Assembly (NCBI RefSeq): GCF_012516375.2
Contig: NZ_CP051204.2
Location: 7,921,501-7,985,500, forward strand
Reading direction: 5' to 3'
Length of the DNA: 64,000 nucleotides
Source of the DNA: Chitinophaga oryzae
GTDB lineage: Bacteria; Bacteroidota; Bacteroidia; Chitinophagales; Chitinophagaceae
Shown here: piece after piece, positions 17,701 to 26,218 of the stretch
Position numbering within the stretch: position 1 is the stretch's first letter
How the letters are laid out: each line of letters begins with the position of its first letter
Program-made: the position numbers and the translations under genes
The notes under the pieces: generated by a model
Told to the model about the DNA's origin: nothing
Databases searched by the model: none
The model's input: the letters and a program-made list of their open reading frames with translations, nothing else

Positions 17701-20700
17701 CTTCACGATATCCAGTTTAGCGTCATTGTAAATGTTGGTTATCACCGTATCACGGGCAGGTGTTGGTTGATCTGCGGATGATACATGCGCTATGTTTACC
17801 AGCGCCGGGCCGGTATAGCTGGCATCTACAGTGCCCTGCACCACTACCAGCGCACTGCTGACAGGTATGCCGGATGGCATATCGGCCGTCACTGCGATCT
17901 GGTTGCCCGTACCGCTCTGGCCTGCGGTGATCACAGTATTGCCCAAACCAATGACATCCCATGTCACATTATGGATAGCAGCAGGCACGGTATCGCGGAA
18001 CTGCACACCGGTAGCGTTGGACGGCCCGTAGTTCCTGAATCCTATCAGGTAGGCGATATTTGCACCCGCTGCAATCCGGTCCGGACCGGCTTTTATAACG
18101 GCCAGCGACACCTGTTTCATTACATGGGTGGTGGTGGTATTGGAACTTACCGGCGGTTGACCGGCGGCAGTAGCCTGCGCCATGTTGGGGATATCGCCGG
18201 TGAAGGCCGGATCTACAGTTCCACGAATAGTGATGATAATGGCATTACCTGCACCCGCCGGCAATGTACCTGTAACGGGTATGTTATTGCTGCCTGTGCC
18301 GCTGGTAGTTTGTAAAGTAGCGGTCCCTTTGGCTTCGGCAGACCAGCTTACGTTCTGCACAAACGCCGGTACGGCATCAGTCACGGTTACACTGGCAGCG
18401 TCTGACGGACCGGGGTTGGTGACGGTCAGCGTAAAGGTGATAGCGCTGCCAGCGGCCACTGTATCCGGCGCTGTTTTTACAATCTGCAGCGATGGTTTAT
18501 TCTGCACCGTCGTCACTACCGTATCACTGTGCACGGTGTCTTTCGCCTGCATCGCCACATATCCGCTGTTGCGCAGCACACCTGTATAATCCGGCGCTAC
18601 CGTGCCGCTAACGTCAACGAATATATGATTACCGGTACCTGCCGGCAGGTTGCCGGTCACCAGGATGTTATTGCCAGTACCGGTATTACCGCTCAGTATA
18701 GCGCCGCTAGCCGCCACAGAGGCAGTCCAGCTTACGTTGGTAAGCTGCTGTGGCACCACGTCCCGGATCGTCAGGTTACGGGCATCGGAGAGGCCATAGT
18801 TGGTGGCCACCAGCCGGTAGCTGATCCGCTCACCTGCATTGATCTGCGCCGGGCCTGTTTTGCTGAGAGACAACTGCGGATTGTTGAGTACCTGCGTCGA
18901 CACTTCCGTCGCTACGGAAGGTTGACCGGTAACGTCTGCAGTGGCCACATTGCTCAGTGTGCCTGCTGCTGCCGGGTTCACCGTGCCTTGTATGGTCACC
19001 ATCACTTTGCCGGCGCCGGCAGGAATGTTAGCGGTTACCTGCATCTGGTTGCCATTGCCGGCAGCACCGCTGCTGATCACTGCGCCGCCGGAGGCGGTGG
19101 CCTGCCATTGAATATGCTGCACCGTTGTATCCACTATATCGGCGATGCTGACGTTCTGTGCATCGGAAGGACCGGCATTGGTCACCGTAATCACATAGGT
19201 GATCTGGCCTCCGGCCGATATGCTGGCGGGTGCAGACTTGCTGATCTGCAATTGTGGCTTATTGAGCACCACCGTATTCACGGTATCAGACATCACCGGT
19301 GGCTGTCCGCCTGCCGTACCGGTCGCATAGTTGGTAAGCATGCCGGTAAAGGACGGGGAAACGGTGCCTGTGATCGTAATTGAAATCGTATGATCGTTAC
19401 CGGTAGGAATGTCTCCGGTCACCCGGATGTTATTACCGGTACCGTTGGCGCCGGCGGTGACAGCCGCACGGCCGGCGGCGGTGGCGGTCCAGCTCACATT
19501 GGTAAGGCCTGCCGGCACCGCATCAGTGATCACAGCGCCTTTGGCATCAGATAAACCATGGTTGCCTACGGTTACGGTATAGGTCAGCGACTGTCCTGCA
19601 GCCACTGTATCAGGAGCACTCTTGCTCAACTCAAGCGCCGGCACATTGCTGACCGTTGTTACCACCACCGGTGAAACGGCGGTATGCCCGCCGCCGGCGT
19701 CAACAGCGGCCTGGTTGCTGAACTGTCCGCTGAAGGCGGGATCTACCTTACCTCCTATTAATATCAAAACATAGTTGCTGTCTCCTGCCGGCAGATCAGC
19801 TACCATATGCGCTATGTTGCCGGTCACATCCTGTGATTCCACTTTGGCTTTTCCATAAGCCCTGGCGCTGATAGAAGGGTTTTGTACCGCTGCCGCGACG
19901 GTATCTGCAAAGGCTACATTATAAGCGTCGGACGGGCCGGTATTGGAGAGCCTTAATACATATAACAGTACACCTCCTGCCGTAGTATTGGCAGGCCCCT
20001 GTTTAGTGATCACCAGCCCCGGCTGTTGGCCGATGGTGGTCACCACCTCGTTGGAGTTGACCGGCTGTTTGCCAGGTACGGCTACCGTGGCGGTGTTGAC
20101 TATACTACCGGTGGCGCTGCTCATCACAGTACCGGTAATGGTAATGGTCACCTCGTTATTGGCGCCCGCCGGAATGTTCGCATTTACACTTATACTGTTG
20201 CCGGTACCGGTGGCGCCGCTGTTCACTACCGCCGCGCCGGAAGCGGTTGCTGTCCAGCTGACATTATGGATGGAATTGGCCCCCACAAGATCCGTAATGG
20301 TAGCGTTCACCGCATCAGACGGGCCGGTATTGCCTACCGTGATCGTATATACGATAGCAGTGCCTGCATTAACGGTAGCGGGCCCGGATTTCTGTACCTG
20401 CAGCCCCGGTTCTGTCAGCACCACTGTTTTACTGGTGGCGGTGGCGGTATCAATGCCCGCCAATGTTGCGGAGGCGGTATTGGTCAGTGTATCGGTAGCC
20501 CCGGGGACCACTACCCCGGTAACCTGCACCTCCACCACATTAGCCGCACCCGCTGGAACGTTGACGGTTGTACGCACGTTATTGCCTGTACCGGACACCG
20601 GTGCGCCGGCGGCCATGGAAGCGGTACCCAGCGTAGTCACATTCCAGGTAACATTCTGAATATTGGCAGGGACCACATCCTGTAATACGATGCCGTTGGC

Positions 20701-23700
20701 ATCAGAAGGACCGGCATTCGTCAGCCTGATGAGATAACTGATACTATTGCCCGCCACCACAGTCCCGGAAGCCGGTCCTGCTTTGGAAAGGGTCAGTCCT
20801 GTTTTGTTGTTGATAACGGTATTTACCGTATTGGAAGACACCGGGGTTTTTCCAGCCGGTGTAATGGTGGCGGTATTGTTAAAATTGCCGGTGGCGGCCG
20901 GATTGATCAGTCCTTTGATAGTAACAAGGATACTATTGCCGCTTCCCGCAGGGATGCTGCCGGTGAAGCTCACATTACCGGTTCCGGAAGTACGGGCGGC
21001 TGTAGCGCTGCCCTGTACTGCCACTGACCAGGCTGCATTGCGGATGACCGCCGGCAAAATATCTGCTATTGTAGCATTGATAAGGTCTGACGGACCGCTG
21101 TTCGTGATCTGCAGCTGATAGGTGATGCTATCCCCGGCTACGGCCTGCGCCGGACCGGATTTAGACAGCTTAATATTGTATTGCAGGTCCGGATCATCTG
21201 TATCCGTAGCAGTGTTGCCTGCAGGATTGATGTTTGTATAACCGGCAGGAACTGTTACGTTGGCAGTATTCACCAGCGCGCCTGTGAAGCCGGACGGAAT
21301 ATTTAACGTTAACGTATAAACGATTTTTGACCCTGCCGGGATGTTCAGCGGCTGATCAATAGCGCCGTTGCCGGACGTAGCCGGTTGTGCGCCATCGGGA
21401 GACACAGCTGTCCATGAAGCGACGGTGATGCCCGCCGGCAGCAGATCGCGGAAGGTGGCCCCGGTCAGATCGGAAGGCCCTTTATTTACGATAGTAATTT
21501 TATACTGCGTGGTAGTACCCGGTACATACAATGGTGTATTATCGGTTTTGTCTACCGTTACTTCCACGCTTCTGCTCACCGGCGTTACCACAGAGGCGCT
21601 GTCAACGCCCGGGTCTACGGCGCCGGCAGGCGGTGTCAGGTATACTACGTTACGGAGACTGCTGCCGCTGAATTGTGATTCCACACTTCCATTAATAGTC
21701 AGGATAACTGACTTTCCTGCAGGCATGGTCAGTCCGGTCCATTGCTGGCTGCCCGGGTCGTAAGTCCCTTCAGAAGGAGTAAAAGTACCAGCGAGGAATC
21801 CCGCAGGGATGGAATCCGCTACGGTAATGATTTCATTAGGCTGAATGGTAGACGGACCGTTATTGGTGATCGTGATCCTGTAGGTCAGCGGCTGACCGGC
21901 GACCGCACTGGCCGGTGTAGCTGTTTTGGTCACCACGAGATCAGTCACTGCTGCGGTTACCTGTATGGTCACAGTGGCCGTAGCGCAGGCGCCCTGGTTA
22001 TCACACACCTGGTACACATAGGAATCCGTACCGGTAAACCCGGGATTGGGCGTATAGGTAAATGTGCCATCAGCACGCTGTACTATCTGCCCGTGTGCAG
22101 GCGGTGTAACCGGTGTAGCCGTTACCGTTAGCGGCTGGCTTTCAGGATCACTGTCGTTGGTCAGCACATTACCGTTTACCGCCACATCGCGTGGGGTGGT
22201 ATATTGATCGTTTACCGCTACAGGCGGGTTATTGGGCACCGTACCGGTTACGGTGGAAGTGTTGTTGCTTTGGTCAGGGTCCGGCGTATCAGCAGGAAAT
22301 GCCAGCACGCCCATATTTTCGATCACATCCCCGCCCTTGGCGGTAGCGGCCACCGTACCTCTGACGGTGACTACTATTTTGTTACCTGCGGCGAAGGGTA
22401 TGTTTACGTTTATTTTGAGCAAAGAGCCGCTGCCGGAAGTAGCGCTTACCGTTACGCCCGCACCGCTGGTAACAGCAGTCCACGCCGGGTTGCTCATTAA
22501 TGCCGGCAGTACGTCCTGTATGCTGGCGCCGGAGACATCGGAAGGCCCAAGGTTCTCTACCGTCAACGTATATACGAGCGGGCTACCGGTTTGGTAGGTA
22601 TTACCTGCATCAGACTTGGTGATCTTCAGATCGGCCTGTCGTCTGAAGGTCAGTACCACGGTATCCACAGAAGGCGGACAATTGCCGTTAGTGATCGTCC
22701 ATGTAAGGGTGGCGCTGGTATTGGGTTGCAGCGTTACGTTCGTGTTAGGATCGTTACTGCCTGCCACAGCAGCGGCGCCACTTACTACCGCCCAGCTGCC
22801 AGCACCGTTGACAGGTGCATTGGCGCTCATAGTGAAAAGGCCGTTGTTATACCTGGTTTGATCGGGACCCGCATTGGCCGTTGTTGGCGGTGCATATACA
22901 GTGACCTGCACCGTATCAGCAGTAGAAGCGCAGGCGCCGTTGTTGACAGTCCATACCAGCTGGTAAACGCCCGGCGTCAGGTTTTGCAAGGCCGTATTGT
23001 TCTGATTGGGGCTGACGATGGTCGCATTGTTAGGCCCGGCGATCTGTGTCCAGGTACCGGTGCCTGGTGCGGCGGCGTTACCCGCCATCGTAGCAGCGGT
23101 CACGTTACACAACTGTTGGTCAGGACCAGCATCGGCTGCGGGCCCCGGCGTATTGATGGTTACCGTCATGGTGTCTGCCTGCGACGGACAGGAACCGTTG
23201 CGGGTGGTCCACACGAATGCATAACTGCCTGGCACCAATCCGCTGACACCGGTGTTGTTTTTAGTGGAGTCTGCCAAAACAGCCGTATTGGGGCCGCTCA
23301 ACTGGCGCCAGCCGCCGGCACCGATTACCGGCGCGGTAGCAGCCATTGTAGTGGCAGTTGCGCTGCAGAGGTTTTGGTCCGGCCCTGCGATAGCCAGGCT
23401 GGGCGGCGCATCCACCGTCAGCTGCATCGTATCAGCGGAAGTGGCGCAGCTGCCGTTGTTGATAGCCCATTCAAAAGTATATGCGCCTGTTATGAGATTG
23501 CTGACATTTGTGCCGGCCATGCCCGGGTTTGCAATAGCAGCAGTATTGGGGCCTGTCAGCTGCCGCCAGGTACCTGTGCCGGTAACGGGATTGTTACCGT
23601 TCAGCGTAGCGGAGGTAACGTTACATACCGCCTGGTCAATGCCCGCGCTGGACGGCGTCGGTTTGTTACGCACAAAAGTGGTGTCGCGCAGGATGTTGTT

Positions 23701-25812
23701 ACACCCGCCGCCGGAGGGCGCCGCATCGCATTCATGATTCGGGTTGGTAGGCACTGCCAGGGTAGGGTCCGAAGCGTCTATATCCAGGTCAGTGGCGGAG
23801 CGTAGCAGGCTGGCTTCGAAGATGGCCAGGTCAGCAGGCGCCTGGGTAGTAACGGTGACGGAGAAAATATAGGTTGCTGCCGCACCGCTGGTAAGGGTCA
23901 CAGAATCCGTATAACCGATATTGCTGACGGAGCTGCCCGTGCCGAAAGAACCACTGCCTGCAGTAATAGTGCGGCTCACCAGCGAAATATTGTTGATGGC
24001 TGTAGGTACGCTGAAGCTGAATTTCCCGTTCACAGCCGAGTCGGGACCGTTATTGCGGATATTGATCTGGATGTTGTAAGGAGTGTTCAGACATCCCTGT
24101 TTGTTGGGTGGTGATACGGAAGATACCACCTGGAGGTCCATATTGCGGCGGGTATCAATTTTATCGGTAGCCGTATTGTTAGCTGTATTGACTTCATAGG
24201 CATTGGCTACCGTGGCAGTGTTGGTAATGCTGTCAGGCGCGCCCACTGACACTTTCACAGGGATGGTAATAGGCGGGTACGAGGCGCCGGCCGCGAGTAC
24301 ATCCTGTCGTGTAGCCGTCACCGTAGCACCGGACACACTAATGCTCCAGCCGGTACCGGTTGGCGTTCCATTGATCGTAAGTCCTGCGGGGACCACATCA
24401 GTCACCGTTACCTGGCTGATGTCCGGTTTGGCATCTACGCCGCCGTTGGTAACGTTTAACACATAATTACCCGTTAGTCCTTTCCGCAGGTTGCCGTTAT
24501 GGGTTTTGGTGATCGCCAGGTCAGGCGCAATAATATTGGTAGACACACCGGAGGTATCGTTCGACGCATCGGGGTCTGTAATACCTGTAGCCGACGGCGT
24601 CACCCAAACCTTATTGGTCAGCACTTTTCCCGGTGGCATCGAAGCCACTGTTCCCGTGACGGTAAAGGTACTGGTGCTGCTGGACTGCATGTTCAGCGTG
24701 GCATTGGAGAAGCTGGTGCTCGTATAGCCGCTGGCGGTATTACCGGCAAAGCCGTCGTTGGAGAAGGTGACGTTGGAAATATTGAATCCGTTGGCCGGTG
24801 AAAATACATCCTGCAGCGGCAGGCCGGTGAGCGCGGAAGTAGTTTCGTTGTAGACTGTCACCTTGTAGGTAAGCGCGTCTCCTACTTTGGCGATCGGCTT
24901 ATCTACCAGTTTCTGTATGCGGATGTTACCCGGCGTGGTGATGATGAGGTTTCTGACTTCATGCCGGTTGTAGGCGCCGCCGGTAGAGGCAGCGAAACCC
25001 AGCTTCATACGTGCCGGTGGCGGGGACGTCAGGGTAATGGGGCCGAACAGTGTCTGCAGCGTGCCCCCTTGTACGTTAGTGGACTTTACAGTAAGGGTAT
25101 ATTGACCGGTACCGGTAGGCAGGATGGTCACCTGTACCCGGCGGTAAAACTGTGCAGCTGTAGGGCGGGTGCTGGTGACTACATCATAATCGAGTGAAGT
25201 GCCGACGGAGCTGCCACCGAGGTAACTGTAGGTCGGCGCCGGGCCGCGGGCAGAGATATAATCGCGGTAAAGCGTGCCGCAGCTGCCGGATACGCCGCCG
25301 GATTTGCCTTCACTACAGTTGGCATAGTTGCCATATTCATCGATGCCCACGCCTACGTAGCCGCCAGCCAGGCCAGTATTGCCGGTGGAGGTGGACTGGG
25401 CGTAGCCCAGGCTGCCGCCCCTGGAGCCGAGCTTAAAAGTGGCTGCCGTGATGTTGTCATCAAACAGGAAGACGGAAAAACCGTCACCGCCGCCCAGGCT
25501 GGGATTGGTGCGCCTCCATGCTACATATTCAAAGTCCATCAGTACCCCGAGGGTTGACGGGAAACCGGCGTTCACAAAGGCGTAGCCCACCTGGTTGCCC
25601 ACGTCTTCCGTGAGTCGCAGCCATCCCTGCCCCGCAGGGTCATCTGCGCCGGAAGTGAGTTTGGCCGCGCCGCCGAGCGTTACGTTGCCGGCCGAACTGC
25701 CTTTAAAATTTTCCGTGATGGTGAACTGCGCACGGGCAGAAAGGGACAATAACAGGCAGGCGTAAACGAAATGCCATGCGTCCGGGCGGACACGGATCAT
25801 TATTTTTACCAT
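11704..25812 (-). CDS. Giant DUF11-repeat surface protein with lectin-like N-domain and CHU_C tail
   Basis: About 4,702 residues. Order: signal peptide (MVKIMIRVRPDAWHFVYACLLLSLSARA is 28 residues; key part WHFVYACLLLSL); L-type lectin-like beta-sandwich about 30-295 (GDGFSVFLFDD, GVGIDEYGNY); three divergent DUF11-type units to about 700; four PKD-like units of about 88 residues (WRQLSGPNTA pattern) to about 1057; one DUF11; a Big_9/cadherin-like unit about 1190-1280 (PVAVNDQYTTPRDVAV); then about 26 tandem DUF11 units averaging 128 residues; and a gliding-motility-type CHU_C domain in the last 88 residues (IPNVITPNGDGRNDRF, FIYNRWGNQVY). The tail marks type IX export. Probable role: long surface adhesin or stalk. 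The frame is open to a GTG at 25881; ATGs at 25842, 25812 and 25800 are possible starts. Confidence 0.93.
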   Translation of the reverse strand: MVKIMIRVRPDAWHFVYACLLLSLSARAQFTITENFKGSSAGNVTLGGAAKLTSGADDPAGQGWLRLTEDVGNQVGYAFVNAGFPSTLGVLMDFEYVAWRRTNPSLGGGDGFSVFLFDDNITAATFKLGSRGGSLGYAQSTSTGNTGLAGGYVGVGIDEYGNYANCSEGKSGGVSGSCGTLYRDYISARGPAPTYSYLGGSSVGTSLDYDVVTSTRPTAAQFYRRVQVTILPTGTGQYTLTVKSTNVQGGTLQTLFGPITLTSPPPARMKLGFAASTGGAYNRHEVRNLIITTPGNIRIQKLVDKPIAKVGDALTYKVTVYNETTSALTGLPLQDVFSPANGFNISNVTFSNDGFAGNTASGYTSTSFSNATLNMQSSSTSTFTVTGTVASMPPGKVLTNKVWVTPSATGITDPDASNDTSGVSTNIIAPDLAITKTHNGNLRKGLTGNYVLNVTNGGVDAKPDISQVTVTDVVPAGLTINGTPTGTGWSISVSGATVTATRQDVLAAGASYPPITIPVKVSVGAPDSITNTATVANAYEVNTANNTATDKIDTRRNMDLQVVSSVSPPNKQGCLNTPYNIQINIRNNGPDSAVNGKFSFSVPTAINNISLVSRTITAGSGSFGTGSSVSNIGYTDSVTLTSGAAATYIFSVTVTTQAPADLAIFEASLLRSATDLDIDASDPTLAVPTNPNHECDAAPSGGGCNNILRDTTFVRNKPTPSSAGIDQAVCNVTSATLNGNNPVTGTGTWRQLTGPNTAAIANPGMAGTNVSNLITGAYTFEWAINNGSCATSADTMQLTVDAPPSLAIAGPDQNLCSATATTMAATAPVIGAGGWRQLSGPNTAVLADSTKNNTGVSGLVPGSYAFVWTTRNGSCPSQADTMTVTINTPGPAADAGPDQQLCNVTAATMAGNAAAPGTGTWTQIAGPNNATIVSPNQNNTALQNLTPGVYQLVWTVNNGACASTADTVQVTVYAPPTTANAGPDQTRYNNGLFTMSANAPVNGAGSWAVVSGAAAVAGSNDPNTNVTLQPNTSATLTWTITNGNCPPSVDTVVLTFRRQADLKITKSDAGNTYQTGSPLVYTLTVENLGPSDVSGASIQDVLPALMSNPAWTAVTSGAGVTVSATSGSGSLLKINVNIPFAAGNKIVVTVRGTVAATAKGGDVIENMGVLAFPADTPDPDQSNNTSTVTGTVPNNPPVAVNDQYTTPRDVAVNGNVLTNDSDPESQPLTVTATPVTPPAHGQIVQRADGTFTYTPNPGFTGTDSYVYQVCDNQGACATATVTIQVTAAVTDLVVTKTATPASAVAGQPLTYRITITNNGPSTIQPNEIITVADSIPAGFLAGTFTPSEGTYDPGSQQWTGLTMPAGKSVILTINGSVESQFSGSSLRNVVYLTPPAGAVDPGVDSASVVTPVSRSVEVTVDKTDNTPLYVPGTTTQYKITIVNKGPSDLTGATFRDLLPAGITVASWTAVSPDGAQPATSGNGAIDQPLNIPAGSKIVYTLTLNIPSGFTGALVNTANVTVPAGYTNINPAGNTATDTDDPDLQYNIKLSKSGPAQAVAGDSITYQLQITNSGPSDLINATIADILPAVIRNAAWSVAVQGSATAARTSGTGNVSFTGSIPAGSGNSILVTIKGLINPAATGNFNNTATITPAGKTPVSSNTVNTVINNKTGLTLSKAGPASGTVVAGNSISYLIRLTNAGPSDANGIVLQDVVPANIQNVTWNVTTLGTASMAAGAPVSGTGNNVRTTVNVPAGAANVVEVQVTGVVVPGATDTLTNTASATLAGIDTATATSKTVVLTEPGLQVQKSGPATVNAGTAIVYTITVGNTGPSDAVNATITDLVGANSIHNVSWTATASGAAVVNSGATGTGNSISVNANIPAGANNEVTITITGTVMSSATGSIVNTATVAVPGKQPVNSNEVVTTIGQQPGLVITKQGPANTTAGGVLLYVLRLSNTGPSDAYNVAFADTVAAAVQNPSISARAYGKAKVESQDVTGNIAHMVADLPAGDSNYVLILIGGKVDPAFSGQFSNQAAVDAGGGHTAVSPVVVTTVSNVPALELSKSAPDTVAAGQSLTYTVTVGNHGLSDAKGAVITDAVPAGLTNVSWTATAAGRAAVTAGANGTGNNIRVTGDIPTGNDHTISITITGTVSPSFTGMLTNYATGTAGGQPPVMSDTVNTVVLNKPQLQISKSAPASISAGGQITYVITVTNAGPSDAQNVSIADIVDTTVQHIQWQATASGGAVISSGAAGNGNQMQVTANIPAGAGKVMVTIQGTVNPAAAGTLSNVATADVTGQPSVATEVSTQVLNNPQLSLSKTGPAQINAGERISYRLVATNYGLSDARNLTIRDVVPQQLTNVSWTASVAASGAILSGNTGTGNNILVTGNLPAGTGNHIFVDVSGTVAPDYTGVLRNSGYVAMQAKDTVHSDTVVTTVQNKPSLQIVKTAPDTVAAGSAITFTLTVTNPGPSDAASVTVTDAVPAFVQNVSWSAEAKGTATLQTTSGTGSNNIPVTGTLPAGAGNAIIITIRGTVDPAFTGDIPNMAQATAAGQPPVSSNTTTTHVMKQVSLAVIKAGPDRIAAGANIAYLIGFRNYGPSNATGVQFRDTVPAAIHNVTWDVIGLGNTVITAGQSGTGNQIAVTADMPSGIPVSSALVVVQGTVDASYTGPALVNIAHVSSADQPTPARDTVITNIYNDAKLDIVKNGPGKAFAGDSIKYTIHLANNGPSDAVNIAVNDVIDPAILQPAWTAAATGTASVGTAGGTGNVTLTGNIPVGAGNGIDITVTGILNADFTGTSLSNTATAAITGQTPVSSTVNTTVGRSGNLRVVKSAPGSAAAGSDITYVLTVHNAGPSNLKGVAIRDVIPSGILQATWTAVSTGPNTVVSAGSGNGNVDLTADMAADTSSIVITVKGRIDPSTANGTNISNTVTATPPAGVDNPQPVSATAITAVSRQADLVIVKSGPANINAGQDITYQLQITNRGESDVDDAVITDVIPSGIIISGATATATGNAAAAVPVITGNTLTLTGDIAAGNGNSILVTITGTVDPSATGTISNTATVTPPADVTETIPANNSSSISTVITTDVGVQVSKSGPASVNVKDPIAYSIVLTNNGLSDATGITITDAVPADITVNSWTATATGNAGVTPASGTGNNISLSGMLGGSSSGTITITVNGTVKSTAAATITNTVVVEAGGTKTSSVVTSVNKSVDLRISKSGPTAMLAGEAIDYLLTVTNNGPADAMGAAIQDVVPAGVMNVTWTATAVNGATVTSSSGSGNNISLNADIPANSGEVTIHVKGIVDPAFTGTLVNTASAKPPAGVTDPLPATATVNTVVTAATGITIVKSGPASIVAGNGIAYTLLVRNNGPSNATGVVIRDTIPAGIANVNWQGVATNATISGAASGTGNVNLTADIPAGGTVTVTINGITDPAFNGTLSNRAVAGTTLSNTIDTRINNTPGLVITKSGPATIAAGSNISYSISVANNGPSTAVGATISDVLPQQVQNATWSATAGNGATIGGGNITNGSGNVSFKADIPAGGTIMVMVNGQVNAAVTSGTITNVAAITPANGAPVTDTAQTLITQLSKLRVVKAGPDSAAAGSRIAYTIDVYNDGPSNAANMQIADVLPPQLQQVTWSATATGAAAINGGNLQDQAGNVALTANVPPGSSHSIHIVVSGVLQPSFTVTDTIGNTATATLNNITTSSERVITIVYNKASVQLSKSGPATVAAGGHISYNLVLQNGGPGDAANIQVSDVLPPQLLNPVWSATAFGTAVIQGGNIVNQTGNVALTANVPAGADNRVVITIEGDTDPALTGTVTNTASYTFGGTTVPTPPVVTTVTSQTALQLSKSGPDTLAAGSSITYTLQVTNNGPSNAANVTIADVVPAAVTNVTWTAAATGAIVHGSGSGTGNNISINADIPAGSGHSVLVTVTGTIASNASGIVKNTATVSNSTGVMAQDSVQTQLEQQPGVVFTKSGPEEAAAGNDIVYTLDLSNTGPSDLRNATVTDIIPSQIGAVSWKIITQGAASLAAGTPVSGTTQQLSFKADVPAGAGNSIQVIINGVIAPDFTGTIENTARATDNSGRVYPSSVATTVSNESQLAIAKTGPPNATAGSTITYVVTATNLGPSNAKGIRITDMVPAGVTNVTWQAAGTGAATVTANATGSGNNVDVTGNINAGAGNSIRIIINGRVASNAASRGIFNSALLTSADGRQVPSDTVFTSIIRTHTVGLVKIAPATAAAGDSIQYDIIVSDPGVSDLSKVTVQDIIPAAITGVRWTASVSGAAQVLSGGSGTGNMVNLTAIIPAGSDNMVHILVKGQISPAFAGVLTNKVTATAEGDTFNATATTTVQRNLDLAITKSGPPTASTGDTIHYVLTARNNGLAAGDGAVVTDVLPAGINDIEGVVLTVSGGAGNVRVNVSNRTVTATIGTFPAGSEARLGISGVAPVPGFLSNTATITAPNGAIDTNPANNTSGTIVTKVEQRLILKLADLQLKKVLMNNEPLQTGGKAVFRITLTNAGPDSAHTIVVRDTLTGNLDLLGGINVSAGITRYDAVSRIVVWEVPVLASGQTATMELTARINSNGIVVNAATVTSAVKDPDLSNNTAVTSPVTVSGDDIFIPNVITPNGDGRNDRFMIIGISRYPNSSLFIYNRWGNQVYQSKNYQNEWDGHGLSEGTYYYVLKLRTAEGGERSYKGWIELMR

Positions 25813-25881
25813 GCACAGGAACAAACGTAGACATACATCCATAGACAACGCATTTAGACGGAGTATCTCTGGCCGGGACAC

Positions 25882-26160
25882 AAACAGTCATGACTTCTCA
25901 CATGCAACCAGTAACACTTACAGTAATGGAAAATCGGAATGAAAACAATTCGTCTAAAAGGCGGTGAAGGTTATGAACGGGGTAAAAACATCGATTCGAT
26001 CTTGGTCAGTTTAATTGCTCTGCCACCAAATATAAATCGGCCGGATCAATTAATAAAAAAAATCTACGTTAAAAAATTTCGTAACAGACTGAATATTAAT
26101 AATATGTATATTTTTTATATTCTTATCTTTTTATATAACCGCGATGGACGGATATAAAGC
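25882..26160. other. Intergenic leader region of the giant operon
   Basis: No convincing gene. The left part is the probable 5' leader of the giant minus-strand operon, with a candidate -7 element at 26027-26034. The right part (about 26045-26150) is extremely A/T-rich. A plus-strand frame of 72 codons exists but has atypical composition and no homology I recognise, so it is not called. The atpA terminator follows at 26161. Confidence 0.6.
26027..26034 (-). promoter_or_regulatory. Candidate -7 element TATATTTG for the giant operon
   Basis: Perfect TAnnTTTG match. It would give a leader of about 200 nt to the ATG at 25812, or about 140 nt to the GTG at 25881. No -33 TTTG is found at 17-23 bp, so confidence is moderate. 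Confidence 0.45.
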
Positions 26161-26194
26161 AAGAAGCCTCTGCCATTATTGGCAGAGGCTTCTT
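26161..26194 (-). terminator. Terminator of the atp operon
   Basis: A perfect 15 bp stem (arms 26161-26175 and 26180-26194, AGAAGCCTCTGCCA core) with a 4 nt loop lies 24 bp past the atpA stop. It ends the atpB-E-F-H-A transcript before any gamma-subunit gene. Confidence 0.85.
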
Positions 26195-26218
26195 TATAAA
26201 AAAGGATTCAGGTCTGTA

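Noticed and set aside
15922..17781. Long plus-strand open frame of 619 codons, with several others of 100-400 codons, opposite the giant gene
   Set aside because: They are antisense shadows of the repetitive GC-rich DUF11 coding strand; they lack known domains, and their repeat structure mirrors the real gene.
16800..25400. Possible CRISPR-like or tandem DNA repeats inside the giant gene
   Set aside because: The periodicity is about 384 bp and is explained by protein repeats; there are no short identical repeats with unique spacers.
25939..26157. Plus-strand frame of 72 codons between the giant gene and atpA
   Set aside because: A/T-rich, ends inside the atpA terminator flank, no recognisable motif and no promoter on that strand.
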